64,000 nucleotides of DNA from Pseudomonas frederiksbergensis (GCF_000802155.2 NZ_JQGJ02000002.1:186001-250000); one strand, 5' to 3'; counted from the first letter of the stretch, positions 1 to 8,946 are shown. Notes: generated by a model not told the origin, from the letters alone. Translations and numbers: made by a program.

Positions 1-12
1 GGTGTGAGTGCG

Positions 13-62
13 TAAGCGGACAGATGTCCACTTAGGCAACGTACCGGACAGCTGTCCGCTTA
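13..62. promoter_or_regulatory. Twin palindromic operators before tetR gene
   Basis: Two related palindromes share the core GGACAG-N-TGTCC: one at 13-34 (arms TAAGCGGACAG / ATGTCCACTTA) and one at 45-58, extending to 62 (CGGACAG / CTGTCCG). Their centres are 28 bp apart. They lie just upstream of the TetR start at 90, so autorepression by that protein is the simplest reading. This is inference from position and symmetry. Confidence 0.6.
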
Positions 63-89
63 GCAATGCATCAAGGAAAATTCTTGCTC

Positions 90-680
90 ATGACCGACGA
101 ACCGGTGATGCGTTCTGACGCCAAGAAAAATCGCGAACGGATATTGGAAGTAGCCGTGGTCGAGCTGACAAACGATCCGGCGGTCCCGCTGAGCACCATC
201 GCCAAGAAGGCCGGCGTAGGGCAGGGCACGTTCTATCGCCACTTCGCCACTCGGGAGAAGTTGGTCTTCGAGGTTTATCAGTTCGAAATGCAGCAGGTGG
301 CCTCGCTGGCGGAACAGCTACTTGCCACAAGAACACCCAAGGAGGCCCTGCGAGAATGGATGGACTGCCTGGCGGAATACGCAATGACGAAGGCGGGACT
401 TGCGACGGCGATACGCCAGGCGTCCGCTGCCTACGAGTTTCCTGGAAAATCGGGGTATGCACCGGTCCAGGAGGCCGCAGAGTTGCTTTTGAGGGCGAAT
501 GAAAAGGCCGGGACCATTCGTAGCGGGGTCACCCATGACGACTTTTTCCTGGCCATTGGTGGCATATGGCAAATGGATTGCCAAAGCGAATGGCGCCCGC
601 GTCTTGCCAGATTGATGGACCTGGTCATGGATGGCTTATGCGCCGGCAGCCCTGAAAGCCTGAAGAAAAACGACGTTTAG
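90..680 (+). CDS. TetR/AcrR family transcriptional regulator
   Basis: A 196-aa one-component repressor. The N-terminal helix-turn-helix (about residues 15-60) reads STIAKKAGVGQGTFYRHF, a typical TetR recognition helix, followed by an all-helical ligand domain with no close family signature. I chose ATG 90 because AAGGAAAA sits 9 bases upstream. An in-frame ATG at 66 abuts the operator and has no ribosome site. The target may be only itself or an unseen gene to the left. The ligand is unknown; family assignment is secure. Confidence 0.9.
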   Translation: MTDEPVMRSDAKKNRERILEVAVVELTNDPAVPLSTIAKKAGVGQGTFYRHFATREKLVFEVYQFEMQQVASLAEQLLATRTPKEALREWMDCLAEYAMTKAGLATAIRQASAAYEFPGKSGYAPVQEAAELLLRANEKAGTIRSGVTHDDFFLAIGGIWQMDCQSEWRPRLARLMDLVMDGLCAGSPESLKKNDV

Positions 681-774
681 CATTCAGCGCCGGGCCGTCT
701 TTGAGAGGGGCGGCCTCCCATTACATCTCTGCCGAGCAACGCAACGTGCGTTCGATTGCTTCTTGGAAGATTGA

Positions 775-796
775 CATATCGCTAAATCTCGATATG
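775..796. promoter_or_regulatory. ArsR-type operator, copy 1
   Basis: A perfect inverted repeat of 7-bp arms, CATATCG-N8-CGATATG, ends 9 bases before the start codon at 805. A second element with the same architecture (7-8-7) and the same ATATCG core lies at 1122-1143. The shared geometry indicates one dimeric regulator, most simply the ArsR-type protein encoded between them. Confidence 0.7.
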
Positions 797-804
797 ATCG
801 CGCC

Positions 805-1107
805 ATGGACTTGATCGAAATATTCAAAGCGCTCTCAAACCCTACGCGCCTTCAAATTCTGAAGGGGTTGAAGGATCCCGCAAAGAACTTCCCTCCGCAG
901 GATGAAGGAGACGTTCTCACGGTAGGCGTCTGCGTCAGTAGTATCCAAGAAGGCATCGGACTGTCGCAGTCAACGGTGTCTGGTTACCTTGCAACGCTGC
1001 AACGGGTGGGCTTGGTCGAAGTCAGGCGCATCGGTCAGTGGACCTACTACAAACGCAATGAAGCGAACATCAGAGCACTTGGCGACATCATAGGGAAAGA
1101 GCTGTAA
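805..1107 (+). CDS. ArsR-type winged-helix regulator
   Basis: A 100-aa winged helix protein. It opens with IFKALSNPTRLQILKGL, the hallmark first helix pair of the ArsR/SmtB family, and carries the recognition helix GLSQSTVSGYLATLQRVGLV followed by a wing (VRRIGQWTYYKRN). The metal-site pair ELCVCDL is absent: the equivalent stretch has VGVCVSSIQ, so redox or another effector is more likely than arsenic or zinc sensing. It is followed by a quinone-oxidoreductase-like gene and an ABM monooxygenase gene, consistent with an electrophile or redox response. Matching palindromes precede this gene and the next. Confidence 0.88.
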   Translation: MDLIEIFKALSNPTRLQILKGLKDPAKNFPPQDEGDVLTVGVCVSSIQEGIGLSQSTVSGYLATLQRVGLVEVRRIGQWTYYKRNEANIRALGDIIGKEL

Positions 1108-1121
1108 TTTTTTTGCCGTAT

Positions 1122-1143
1122 GATATCGAGATATTCCGATATC
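1122..1143. promoter_or_regulatory. ArsR-type operator, copy 2
   Basis: A perfect inverted repeat GATATCG-N8-CGATATC, the same 7-8-7 layout as the palindrome at 775-796. It lies 28 bases upstream of the ATG at 1171 and would block the oxidoreductase promoter when occupied. Confidence 0.7.
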
Positions 1144-1170
1144 CCTTTTTCTCGATACGAGGATCTACTC

Positions 1171-2145
1171 ATGAAAGCAATGATACTTAAAGCATTTGGC
1201 GGCCCGGAATCGTTCGAACTGCGTGACGTGCCCAAGCCGGTGCCTCAGGCAGGACAGGTTCTTGTGCGGGTACATGCGACCTCCATCAACCCCTTGGACT
1301 ACCAGGTTCGACGTGGCGATTATCCCGACCTGGTGCAATTGCCGACCATTACCGGACACGACGTATCGGGTGTCGTCGAAAAAGTCGGACCCGGTGTAAC
1401 GAGCTTCGCTCCGGGCGACGAAGTCTGGTACACGCCGCAAATATTCGACGGTCCGGGAAGCTACGCCGAATACCACGTCGCGGCCGAAAACATCATTGCG
1501 AAGAAGCCTTCTTCACTGACTCATCTTGAGGCGGCAAGCCTGACGCTGGTTGGCGGGACGGTATGGGAAGCCCTGGTCGTACGCGCAGCGCTCAGGGTGG
1601 GCGAGAGCATTCTCATACACGGTGGGGCGGGGGGTGTCGGCCATGTGGCGATCCAGGTGGCAAAAGCCATGGGGGCGCGGGTGTACACGACCGTGCGCGA
1701 GACAAACGCCAAGTTTGCACGCAGCCTGGGTGCCGATGTGATTATCGATTATGAAAAAGAAGATTACGTCGACGCCGTTATTCGGGAAACCGGTGGCCGG
1801 GGGGTCGATGTCGTATTCGACACCATCGGCGGTAACACACTGTCACGCAGTCCGGACCTGCTCGCACAACTTGGCCGTGTTGTCACGATCGTCGACATTG
1901 CCCAGCCACAAAACGTTGTCCAGGCCTGGGGCAAGAACGCGAGCTATCACTTCGTTTTCACCCGACAGAACCGCGGCAAGCTCGACGAGTTGAGCACATT
2001 GGTAGAGCGCGGCCAGTTGCGACCACATGTTGGCGCGGTCTATTCGCTTGCCGATATCCCGCTCGCCCATGCCCGGCTGGAAAGCCCCAACAACGGTATC
2101 CGAGGAAAAATCGCGATAGCGATCGAGCCATCGCTCATTTCGTAG
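1171..2145 (+). CDS. NADPH:quinone oxidoreductase-like MDR protein
   Basis: A 324-aa member of the medium-chain dehydrogenase/reductase superfamily. The N-terminal GroES-like fold contains [14 protein letters not shown] and TGHDVSGVV. The Rossmann nucleotide loop is [20 protein letters not shown] (about residues 145-165). The catalytic and structural zinc cysteines of alcohol dehydrogenases are missing, so it belongs to the zinc-independent quinone oxidoreductase/enoyl reductase branch and probably reduces quinones or alkenals with NADPH in the cytoplasm. Start 1171 has GAGGA 7 bases upstream. An upstream in-frame ATG at 1120 would place the operator inside the coding region and is rejected. 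Confidence 0.88.
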   Translation: MKAMILKAFGGPESFELRDVPKPVPQAGQVLVRVHATSINPLDYQVRRGDYPDLVQLPTITGHDVSGVVEKVGPGVTSFAPGDEVWYTPQIFDGPGSYAEYHVAAENIIAKKPSSLTHLEAASLTLVGGTVWEALVVRAALRVGESILIHGGAGGVGHVAIQVAKAMGARVYTTVRETNAKFARSLGADVIIDYEKEDYVDAVIRETGGRGVDVVFDTIGGNTLSRSPDLLAQLGRVVTIVDIAQPQNVVQAWGKNASYHFVFTRQNRGKLDELSTLVERGQLRPHVGAVYSLADIPLAHARLESPNNGIRGKIAIAIEPSLIS

Positions 2146-2187
2146 ATTCAACCTGGATAACCGTCCAAGCCATTTTCGAGGCACATC

Positions 2188-2514
2188 ATGATTTATGAAA
2201 TCGCTCTGCTCCCGGTTCACAAAGAACGCATTGGCATGTTCCCGCGCGCATTCGCCGAGGTCGCTCCGTTGCTCACCCGCGCAAAGGGGTACCGCGGCCA
2301 CTTGCTAGCGCAAGGGATTGAAACGCCCCAGCAATTCAACCTGATCGTGCGATGGCAATCACTGGAGGATCACACGCCGGGTTTCGAAGAAAGCGAGGAC
2401 CATCGGATGTTCATGAAGGGCTTGGAGGAATATTTTTCGGAAGAGCCGACGGTCTACCATATCCAGGGAACACCCTTTGCTTCGGACCAATGTGATGATT
2501 CGAATAAATTCTGA
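2188..2514 (+). CDS. Antibiotic biosynthesis monooxygenase (ABM) domain protein
   Basis: A 108-aa ferredoxin-like alpha/beta barrel protein of the ABM family, recognised by the pattern around GYRGHLLAQGIETPQQFNLI, VRWQSLEDHTPGF and the final beta strand near VYHIQG. Members are small cofactor-less monooxygenases or dimeric stress proteins acting on quinol-like compounds. It starts 42 bases after the oxidoreductase gene in the same direction, so the two probably share the ArsR-controlled transcript. The substrate is not predictable from sequence. Confidence 0.82.
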   Translation: MIYEIALLPVHKERIGMFPRAFAEVAPLLTRAKGYRGHLLAQGIETPQQFNLIVRWQSLEDHTPGFEESEDHRMFMKGLEEYFSEEPTVYHIQGTPFASDQCDDSNKF

Positions 2515-2600
2515 GCAATCAGCCTTGCGTCTACGTCCAAACTCCTCAACGCATTCTTTAGATGCCAGAATCTCCTGACTGAATCGTTTTGGAAATCACC

Positions 2601-4454
2601 ATGCTTCGCGTATTTGAACAGCGACTCGATCCTTTTCCGCCTGACGAACTCCCTCCACCGCCCGACGGCCTGGCTCGGTTCCTGTGGGCATGCACGCGGG
2701 GCGCCCGTGGTTATGTCCTGGCGTTCGCGCTGCTCAGCGCCGGTGTGTCGATTTACGAAGCCTGGCTGTTTTCATTTCTCGGCCAGGTCGTGGATTTGCT
2801 GTCGACCTGGCAGTCAGGCGGCGATGCGGCAGCCCAGGAGAGTCGAGTGCTGTGGGGCATCGGCATCATGCTGGTGACCAGTATTGGGCTGGTTGCGTTG
2901 CGCACGATGGTGCAGCACCAGATATTGGCGATCAACTTGCCGTTGCGCCTGCGCTGGGATTTCCATCGATTGATGCTGCGACAAAGCCTGTCGTTCTTCT
3001 CGGATGAATTCTCCGGCCGGGTCACCACCAAGGTGATGCAAACGGCGCTGTCGGTGCGCGAGGTGCTGTTCACCCTCATCGAGATCGTTCCCGGGATCGG
3101 CGTGTATTTCATTGCGATCATCGCCCTGGCCGGCGGATTTGACCTGAAGCTGATGCTGCCTTTCCTTGCCTGGGTGGTCTTGTTCGGTATTGCCATGCGG
3201 TACTTCGTGCCGCGCCTGGAGAAAGTCGGGCAGGAACAGGCCAATGCGCGATCGTCGATGACAGGGCGTGTTTCGGACGCCTACACCAACATCACCACGG
3301 TAAAGCTGTTCTCCCACTCCAAGCGCGAAGCGCATTTTGCCCGTGCTGCCATGGAGGATTTCAAGCAAACCGGCTTTCGCCAGATGCGCCTGGTCAGCCA
3401 GTTCGAAATCGTCAACCAGGCCTTGGTGGTCGGGTTGATCATGGGGTCGGGCGGGTATGCCCTGTGGCTTTGGCATCAAGGTGAAGTCGGCACCGGGGCC
3501 GTCGCGGCGATCACTGCCATGGCGTTGCGCATCAATGGCATGTCGCACTGGATCATGTGGCAAATGACCTCGCTGTTCGAGAGCATCGGTACCGTGCAGG
3601 ATGGCATGGAGACCCTGACCCGTGGCCCCAAGGTGCAGGATGCGCCGAATGCCGGCGTGCTGGTAACCACCGGTGGTGCGGTAACGTTCGACAACGTGAG
3701 CTTCAATTACAACGGTGAACGCCAGGTGCTCGATGGCCTGAGCCTGAGCATTCGCCCAGGGGAAAGGATTGGTCTGGTAGGCCGCTCCGGTGCCGGGAAA
3801 TCCACGCTGATCAACCTGCTGCTGCGTTTCTATGACGTGGACAGCGGCGAGATTCGAATCGATGGGCAGAACATCGCGCACGTCACCCAGGACAGCTTGC
3901 GCAGCGCCATCGGCATGGTCACCCAGGACACGTCGCTGCTGCATCGCTCCATCCGCGACAACATCGCCTATGGCCGCCCTGACGCGACGGAGGAACAGAT
4001 CCGCAGCGCAGCGGCCAGCGCCCAGGCCGATGGGTTCATCAACCAACTGAGCGATAAGCAAGGTCACTCCGGCTATGACACTCTCGTGGGCGAACGTGGC
4101 ATCAAGCTTTCGGGCGGCCAGCGGCAACGCATCGCCATCGCCCGGGTAATGCTCAAGAATGCCCCGATTTTGCTGCTTGACGAAGCCACCAGTGCGCTGG
4201 ACTCCGAAGTCGAGGTCGCCATCCAGGAGAGCCTTGATGAAATGATGAAGGGCAAGACGGTGATCGCCATTGCGCATCGGCTGTCGACGATCGCGGCTAT
4301 GGACCGGCTTATCGTGATGGATGAGGGACGGATCATCGAGCAAGGCACCCATACCGAATTGCTCGGGAAAAATGGGACCTATGCGCGGCTCTGGCATCAC
4401 CAGAGTGGCGGGTTCCTGGGTGAGGATCAGGGGGTGGTTGAGGCGGTGGAGTAG
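2601..4454 (+). CDS. ABC exporter half-transporter (permease fused to ATPase)
   Basis: A 617-aa type IV ABC exporter that should work as a homodimer in the inner membrane. The N-terminal half (about residues 35-310) has six hydrophobic segments. The C-terminal nucleotide-binding domain has Walker A GRSGAGKST, the Q-loop region IGMVTQDTSLLHRSI, signature LSGGQRQRIAIAR, Walker B ILLLDEATSALD and the switch histidine in IAHRLSTI, so all ATPase motifs are intact. ATG 2601 is chosen, with GGA 7 bases upstream; a TTG 12 bases earlier is less likely. It resembles MsbA/multidrug-type exporters, but the sequence does not fix the substrate. Confidence 0.92.
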   Translation: MLRVFEQRLDPFPPDELPPPPDGLARFLWACTRGARGYVLAFALLSAGVSIYEAWLFSFLGQVVDLLSTWQSGGDAAAQESRVLWGIGIMLVTSIGLVALRTMVQHQILAINLPLRLRWDFHRLMLRQSLSFFSDEFSGRVTTKVMQTALSVREVLFTLIEIVPGIGVYFIAIIALAGGFDLKLMLPFLAWVVLFGIAMRYFVPRLEKVGQEQANARSSMTGRVSDAYTNITTVKLFSHSKREAHFARAAMEDFKQTGFRQMRLVSQFEIVNQALVVGLIMGSGGYALWLWHQGEVGTGAVAAITAMALRINGMSHWIMWQMTSLFESIGTVQDGMETLTRGPKVQDAPNAGVLVTTGGAVTFDNVSFNYNGERQVLDGLSLSIRPGERIGLVGRSGAGKSTLINLLLRFYDVDSGEIRIDGQNIAHVTQDSLRSAIGMVTQDTSLLHRSIRDNIAYGRPDATEEQIRSAAASAQADGFINQLSDKQGHSGYDTLVGERGIKLSGGQRQRIAIARVMLKNAPILLLDEATSALDSEVEVAIQESLDEMMKGKTVIAIAHRLSTIAAMDRLIVMDEGRIIEQGTHTELLGKNGTYARLWHHQSGGFLGEDQGVVEAVE

Positions 4455-4501
4455 GCGAGAGCTCTAACCCACTTCACTGGAGCACAACCAGCGCATCACT
4501 T

Positions 4502-5674
4502 CTACACAACCGCCACCCGACTTCCGCTCATGTAACACAGCAGCCCGCCGATGGCGGTCAGTGCGCTCAAGGCATAGAACATCGTCGGTGCCGGGGTATG
4601 TAGCAGCAGGTAGCCGCAGATGACCGGGCTCAGGGCGCCACCGAGGGCTGCCAGGTTTTGTGCGCCGTAGTAGCTGCCGCGCAGTTCTTCCGGGGCCAGG
4701 GTATCGACGAAAAGGAATTCGGCCGGGTAGATGATCATTTCACCGAGGGTGAATATGAACATGGCCGCGCACCAGGTCAGCATATCGTCCGCCAGGCTGA
4801 AGCCGATCAGGCCCAGGATGAACAGGCTGGTGCCTACGGCAATCCAATAGCGCAACTTCTCGCGGTCGAGGAACCGGCCGATCTGGTATTGCAACAGAAT
4901 GACTGTGATTGCGTTGCAGGCGAGCAGGGCGGCCATGATTTGCAACGCGCGCTCGGAGTCGTGGGTCACCAGCAGATACTGTGACAGATAGAGAGTAAAG
5001 CGGCCGTGTACCACCGTGCTGAGTAGACAGCCGCAGGTGAACATGATCAGGGTGCGGTCATTTTTCAGGGTATTCAGCGTCGTGAGGAAACTGGGCGGCG
5101 TCGACGTGGCCGGTTTCGATGCGGGGTCCGCAGGAATGCCGGTCATCAGGAAAATGCTCGCAAACGCGATGCCCCCGGCGATCAGGAAGGGTGCGATCGG
5201 ATAGACGCCGGCAATCACCACGCCGAGCATGGGGCCTGTGGCATAGCCGATGTTGGTCAGGGTGTAGCGCAGAGAAAACGCCTTGGCCCGCTGGCCGATC
5301 GGCAGGTTTTCGCTGAGGATCGCCTTGGAGCCGATCAGGAACAACGCGGACGCGGTCTCGGTGATGACGACGGTCAGGGTGGTCAGGTAAAGGTTTTCGG
5401 CAAAGGTCAGCAGCACGAAGCCGATGGCGCTGGAGAGCATCGCCAGGATCAGCAACCGACGTTTTTCCAGGCGATCGATGACGTAGCCGCCGTACAGGGC
5501 CAACAGGGTGGCGGTGAACACCGCGATGCCGAGCAGCAAGCCAACGTCCTGTTGGTCGAGGCCCAACTTATTGCTCAGGAACAGCGTGAGCAAGGGGCTG
5601 GTGATGGCGCGGCTGACCACGATGGTCAGTGAGACGATCATCAAGCGTCGTATGACGAGCGAGTAAGTGGCCAC
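4502..5674 (-). CDS. MFS transporter
   Basis: A polytopic inner-membrane protein of about 390 aa with roughly 12 hydrophobic helices and the loop motif GGYVIDRLEKRR between TM2 and TM3, typical of major facilitator drug/H+ antiporters (DHA1-like). The start is uncertain. An ATG at 5764 would overlap the preceding PrpD-like gene by 74 bases, so I prefer the GTG at 5674 just after that gene's stop. It lies last in a long minus-strand cluster (argH-like, ABC importer, deacetylases, PrpD) and may export a product of that pathway. Confidence 0.82.
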   Translation of the reverse strand: MATYSLVIRRLMIVSLTIVVSRAITSPLLTLFLSNKLGLDQQDVGLLLGIAVFTATLLALYGGYVIDRLEKRRLLILAMLSSAIGFVLLTFAENLYLTTLTVVITETASALFLIGSKAILSENLPIGQRAKAFSLRYTLTNIGYATGPMLGVVIAGVYPIAPFLIAGGIAFASIFLMTGIPADPASKPATSTPPSFLTTLNTLKNDRTLIMFTCGCLLSTVVHGRFTLYLSQYLLVTHDSERALQIMAALLACNAITVILLQYQIGRFLDREKLRYWIAVGTSLFILGLIGFSLADDMLTWCAAMFIFTLGEMIIYPAEFLFVDTLAPEELRGSYYGAQNLAALGGALSPVICGYLLLHTPAPTMFYALSALTAIGGLLCYMSGSRVAVV

Positions 5675-5690
5675 GGTGATGCAAATGTCC

Positions 5691-7067
5691 TTATTCAGAT
5701 ATCGGTTTGCGCCACGACGACCCAAGCCAGCGTTCCAGTGTGCGGACGGATTCCATTTCTTCAATGCACTGCAGTTGTTCCATCAGTCCAGCCGCCTGTT
5801 CGGGTGGCATCACCCGCGTCGCCAAGTCGAGAAACTTCTCTTCCAGGGCCACATCAGTCAGTGGATTACCCGGCGCCCCCGATGGCACGTCTACGCACAG
5901 GCTCGCCTGCCGACCCTCCACGGTCCGCAGCGTCACCACCGGCTCGCCATCCTCGGACAGGCGTGGGTCTACTTCAAGATGGATGCGCGACATCCACTGG
6001 CCCATGCGTGGATCACTGCGCTGCAGATCGCCATAAGCCTGCAATCGACAATGCCCCTGCACCAGTTGCGCCGCCAAGGCGTACGGCAGGCTCATTTGTG
6101 CGCCGGCAAGGGTGGTGACGTCCCGACCGCCACACATGCGGTGGAGAAACCCGCTTAGCGAAACGTGTACGTCTTCGACCTTGTCGAGCCGTACGTTCAA
6201 TTGATCCAGCAGCAGGCCCAGGGCGTCGATGGCCGAATGCGTGCCTCGGCAGGACGCGTAGGGTTTGATCGAGCAGCGGGCGAGCTTCCAGGCCATGCCG
6301 AGGTCGGCATCCAGCGCTTCGGGCGTTGAAGTTGCCGGAGCCAGGGTTTTCAGGAAGCCACCCCAGACGTCGTCGAATAACTGCGTCGGGCCACTGATGC
6401 CTTGCTGGGCAAATCGCGCCGCCGACAGGCCACCTTCCGCGGCGCGTCCGCTGTGCAGTTTCTTGCTTTGCGAGCCGTCGTGAATAAAGGCCCATAAGCC
6501 GCCACTGAAGCTGCCGGCGATGCCCAGGGCCGAAAGGGTCTGGCGCGCATCCAGGCCGAGGACACGTGCGCAGGCGGCGGCTGCTCCGAACACGCCACAG
6601 GTCGCGGTGGAATGCCAGCCGGCGCCGTTGTGGGCGGAATAACCGCCGCAGGATTCGAGCACCCGACGGCCAACTTCGTAGCCGATCACGACCGCGTTGA
6701 CGAATTCGCGACCGGTTATTGGCTGTGAGATCAACGTCATTGCCGCCATCACTGCTGGCAGGACGACGGCGCCGGAATGATCGCAACCACCGGTATCATC
6801 CAGCTCCAGGGCATGGGCAGCCACGCCGTTGAGCATCGCCGCCTGAGACGCGCAAACCTTCGCGCCAGTGCCCCAGACCGGTACGTTTCCTGCCTCCCCT
6901 GCGAAGACCGTGCGTGCCTGCTCGGCGACACCGCTGTCGGCGCCGGCCAGCGCTGCGCCGAACGTATCGAGGATGTGCCGCTTGGCTTGTGCCACCAATG
7001 CATGTGGTAGATCTTCGAATCGCAGGTCAACACACCATCGCGCCAGGCGTTGCAAGCGTTCGCTCAT
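5691..7067 (-). CDS. MmgE/PrpD family protein
   Basis: A 458-aa protein of the 2-methylcitrate dehydratase-like (MmgE/PrpD) family: an all-helical N-terminal domain with LDTFGAALAGADSG and ALELDDTGGCDHSGAVVLPA, the family's conserved DD..H region near the active cleft, and a smaller alpha/beta C-terminal lid. No prpB or prpC gene is nearby, so a propionate role is unlikely. Family members include dehydratases and isomerases of carboxylic acids. I use ATG 7067 because it overlaps the upstream stop as ATGA, a normal coupling. Another ATG at 7082 lies in a 15-bp tandem repeat. Confidence 0.85.
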   Translation of the reverse strand: MSERLQRLARWCVDLRFEDLPHALVAQAKRHILDTFGAALAGADSGVAEQARTVFAGEAGNVPVWGTGAKVCASQAAMLNGVAAHALELDDTGGCDHSGAVVLPAVMAAMTLISQPITGREFVNAVVIGYEVGRRVLESCGGYSAHNGAGWHSTATCGVFGAAAACARVLGLDARQTLSALGIAGSFSGGLWAFIHDGSQSKKLHSGRAAEGGLSAARFAQQGISGPTQLFDDVWGGFLKTLAPATSTPEALDADLGMAWKLARCSIKPYASCRGTHSAIDALGLLLDQLNVRLDKVEDVHVSLSGFLHRMCGGRDVTTLAGAQMSLPYALAAQLVQGHCRLQAYGDLQRSDPRMGQWMSRIHLEVDPRLSEDGEPVVTLRTVEGRQASLCVDVPSGAPGNPLTDVALEEKFLDLATRVMPPEQAAGLMEQLQCIEEMESVRTLERWLGSSWRKPISE

Positions 7068-7966
7068 GAAATAGAGCCCCATGAAACAGAGCCCCGATAA
7101 TGTCGCTCATAGACCGACGCCGGATGGTCTTCAGCAACCGGCCCTGCGGTTGCGGCCCACCACTGCGCGACCTTAGCGCCGGTGGCGATCCACACGTCAT
7201 CGTGTTGTTGGATGCCCTTGATCAACTCACGCAGCACGCCTATCCGTCCCGGCGTGGCGATGATTTCCGGGTGCAGGCGAAGCACGTAGCAAAGGCCAAA
7301 CCGGTGAAACCCTGCGAAGTCCATTTGCAGGTTGCCCAGGGTGTGGCTGTAGGAGGCGATTCGTGATTGTGCGGGTGGCACCGCCGGGCTCAGGTTGAAG
7401 GCGAAGTAAGGCTCATCCTCCAGTTCATAGTGCAGCGGCACTTCAATCACGCTGGGAGCAGTCGGGTGAGCGAATGGCAAGTCATCGCCGCGCCACGATG
7501 AAGACCAGCGAATACCCTGGTCTTTCAAGGCCTCTATGAACCCCGGCGCGCCATTGCCCGCCGGGATTCGGAAACCGACCGGGCGCTGGCCGGTCAGCCT
7601 GGCCAGGGTTTCGCAGCCCTTGGCGATGTCGTCGCTTTGCGCCACCAGGTCCAGCGTGTCGTAGTCCTGATGACGGTAGCCGGCGCAGGCAACTTCATGA
7701 CCATCGGCCAGGATCGCCTGGATGTGCCCAGGGTTTTGCTCGGCAACGATACCGGGGACAAACCAACTGCTGGGCACGCCAAGTTCCCTGAACAGGCCGA
7801 GCAAACGCTCCACGCCGCGCTGGGTACCGTAGCGCCATACCGACAGGGTCTTTTCGCGCCCGGCGACTTCCGAGGCCTGCGTGAGAATACCGTGGATATC
7901 GTTGTAGTCGACGGTCAGTACCACGGCGCAGCGATAGCCGTTCGGCCAGATTGGAATGTCAACCAT
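7064..7966 (-). CDS. Polysaccharide deacetylase-fold hydrolase, copy 2
   Basis: A 300-aa NodB-homology (carbohydrate esterase 4 fold) protein: VVLTVDYNDIHG (position of the catalytic Asp motif), SSWFVPGIVAEQNP, DGHEVACAGYRHQDYD (H-x-x-x-D/H metal motif region) and a late RLHPEIIATPGR. There is no signal peptide, so it is cytoplasmic, as for the allantoinase-like PuuE/formamidase branch rather than cell-wall deacetylases. The start at 7966 has AAGGAGC 6 bases upstream and overlaps the previous gene by 8 bases. The adjacent gene is a paralogue, suggesting two subunits or two C-N hydrolysis steps. Confidence 0.85.
   Translation of the reverse strand: MVDIPIWPNGYRCAVVLTVDYNDIHGILTQASEVAGREKTLSVWRYGTQRGVERLLGLFRELGVPSSWFVPGIVAEQNPGHIQAILADGHEVACAGYRHQDYDTLDLVAQSDDIAKGCETLARLTGQRPVGFRIPAGNGAPGFIEALKDQGIRWSSSWRGDDLPFAHPTAPSVIEVPLHYELEDEPYFAFNLSPAVPPAQSRIASYSHTLGNLQMDFAGFHRFGLCYVLRLHPEIIATPGRIGVLRELIKGIQQHDDVWIATGAKVAQWWAATAGPVAEDHPASVYERHYRGSVSWGSIS
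7065..7094. repeat. 15-bp tandem duplication at a start codon
   Basis: Two adjacent 15-bp units, CATGAAATAGAGCCC and CATGAAACAGAGCCC on the plus strand, differ at one base. Each carries an ATG for the minus-strand PrpD-like gene, so the gene has two in-frame starts 15 bases apart. Confidence 0.75.
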
Positions 7967-8801
7967 GATGATGCTCCTTGAGCCACCACCGGGCGACGTC
8001 ACGGCAGGTGGCGAACCACACGTCGTCACGGGTGCGCATGTATTCGAAGAGTTTTTCCAGCAGCAGGATGCGGCCCGGCTTACCGGTAATCTTGGGGTGG
8101 AAGAGGGTGGTCAGGCATAACCCTTCATCCATGGCGCCGTCGTATTCGCGGCACCAGTTATCCAGGGTCAGCGCGTAACTGGCGGTGCGATCCAGCCCGG
8201 AAGGGAAGTTCGGTGCGCGGGTGTAGGCGAGGGAGGCGTAATCGTCCATTTCCCAGCGACCAGGAATTTCCACCAGTGGCGTACCGAACCCCGGCACGTT
8301 CACCAGGTACGGCCGGTCATCGCCGCGCATGCTGCTGGAGTAGGTAACACCGGCCTCCACCAGCATGGCCGGGGTTTCGGCGCGCCAGTCGCCGGACGGC
8401 GTACGAAAGCCTTCGGCGCGAATATTCAGGTGTTTCCAGAACACCTCGCGAGAGATGTTCATCACGTCCTTCTGCTGTTCCAGCGTCAGGGCGTAAAAAG
8501 ATTCGTGTTTGTAACCGTGATAAGCCACTTCATGGCCGCGCTCGACAATCGCCTGGCATTGTCTCGGCCAGTTCTCCACGACCCAGGCCGGGACGAAGAA
8601 CGTCGTTGGGATACGGAACTCATCCAGTAGGTCCAGCAGGCGTGGCAGCGCCCGGTAAGGACCGTAGCCGCCGAACCCGAAGTACTCGGGCTTGCGCCAG
8701 ATCGATCCGTTGAGCATGGCATCACCGGTCGGGCCATCGAGGTCGAAGGCCAGGGCGAGGCAGGCCTTGTGCGGGGTGGGCCAGGTGGGTAAGGAGGACA
8801 T
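7959..8801 (-). CDS. Polysaccharide deacetylase-fold hydrolase, copy 1
   Basis: A 280-aa NodB-fold protein paralogous to the gene downstream: ALAFDLDGPTGD (catalytic/metal Asp), TTFFVPAWVVENWP, RGHEVAYHGYKHESFY (metal-binding His cluster) and TLFHPKITGKPGR. It lacks a signal peptide, arguing for a cytoplasmic amide or ureide hydrolase like PuuE-type enzymes. GGAG lies 8 bases before the ATG at 8801. It is the first enzyme gene after the ABC importer genes of the same strand, separated from them by a REP-like repeat. Confidence 0.85.
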   Translation of the reverse strand: MSSLPTWPTPHKACLALAFDLDGPTGDAMLNGSIWRKPEYFGFGGYGPYRALPRLLDLLDEFRIPTTFFVPAWVVENWPRQCQAIVERGHEVAYHGYKHESFYALTLEQQKDVMNISREVFWKHLNIRAEGFRTPSGDWRAETPAMLVEAGVTYSSSMRGDDRPYLVNVPGFGTPLVEIPGRWEMDDYASLAYTRAPNFPSGLDRTASYALTLDNWCREYDGAMDEGLCLTTLFHPKITGKPGRILLLEKLFEYMRTRDDVWFATCRDVARWWLKEHHHG

Positions 8802-8842
8802 CGCTAGCACTCCAATAATCTACAGATAAACCACAATCCCCA

Positions 8843-8938
8843 TGGGAGCGAGCCTGCTCGCCAATGCGGCGGTTCAGCCAACACTGATGTTGAATGAATA
8901 CTGCTTTCACGAGTAGGCTCGTTCGCATTGGCTTGGGG
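8843..8938. repeat. REPIN-like inverted repeat pair
   Basis: Two diverged REP-type palindromes in inverted orientation: GGGAGCGAGCCTGCTCGCC on the left and CACGAGTAGGCTCGTTCG on the right, with CCAATGCG / CGCATTGG as matching outer arms. They fill the space between the solute-binding protein gene and the deacetylase gene and may separate their transcripts. Confidence 0.6.
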
Positions 8939-8946
8939 AAATCAGC

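Noticed and set aside
88..462. Open frame antisense to the TetR gene
   Set aside because: Composition is Pro/Arg-rich shadow coding; the TetR frame has clear HTH motifs and a ribosome site.
1120..1170. Longer start for the quinone oxidoreductase
   Set aside because: It would put the ArsR-type palindrome in the coding region; the ATG at 1171 has a good ribosome site and aligns with the family N-terminus.
2814..4400. A 528-codon open frame antisense to the ABC exporter gene
   Set aside because: His/Gln/Arg-rich sequence with no motif, fully covered by the exporter whose ATPase motifs are intact; a GC-skew artefact.
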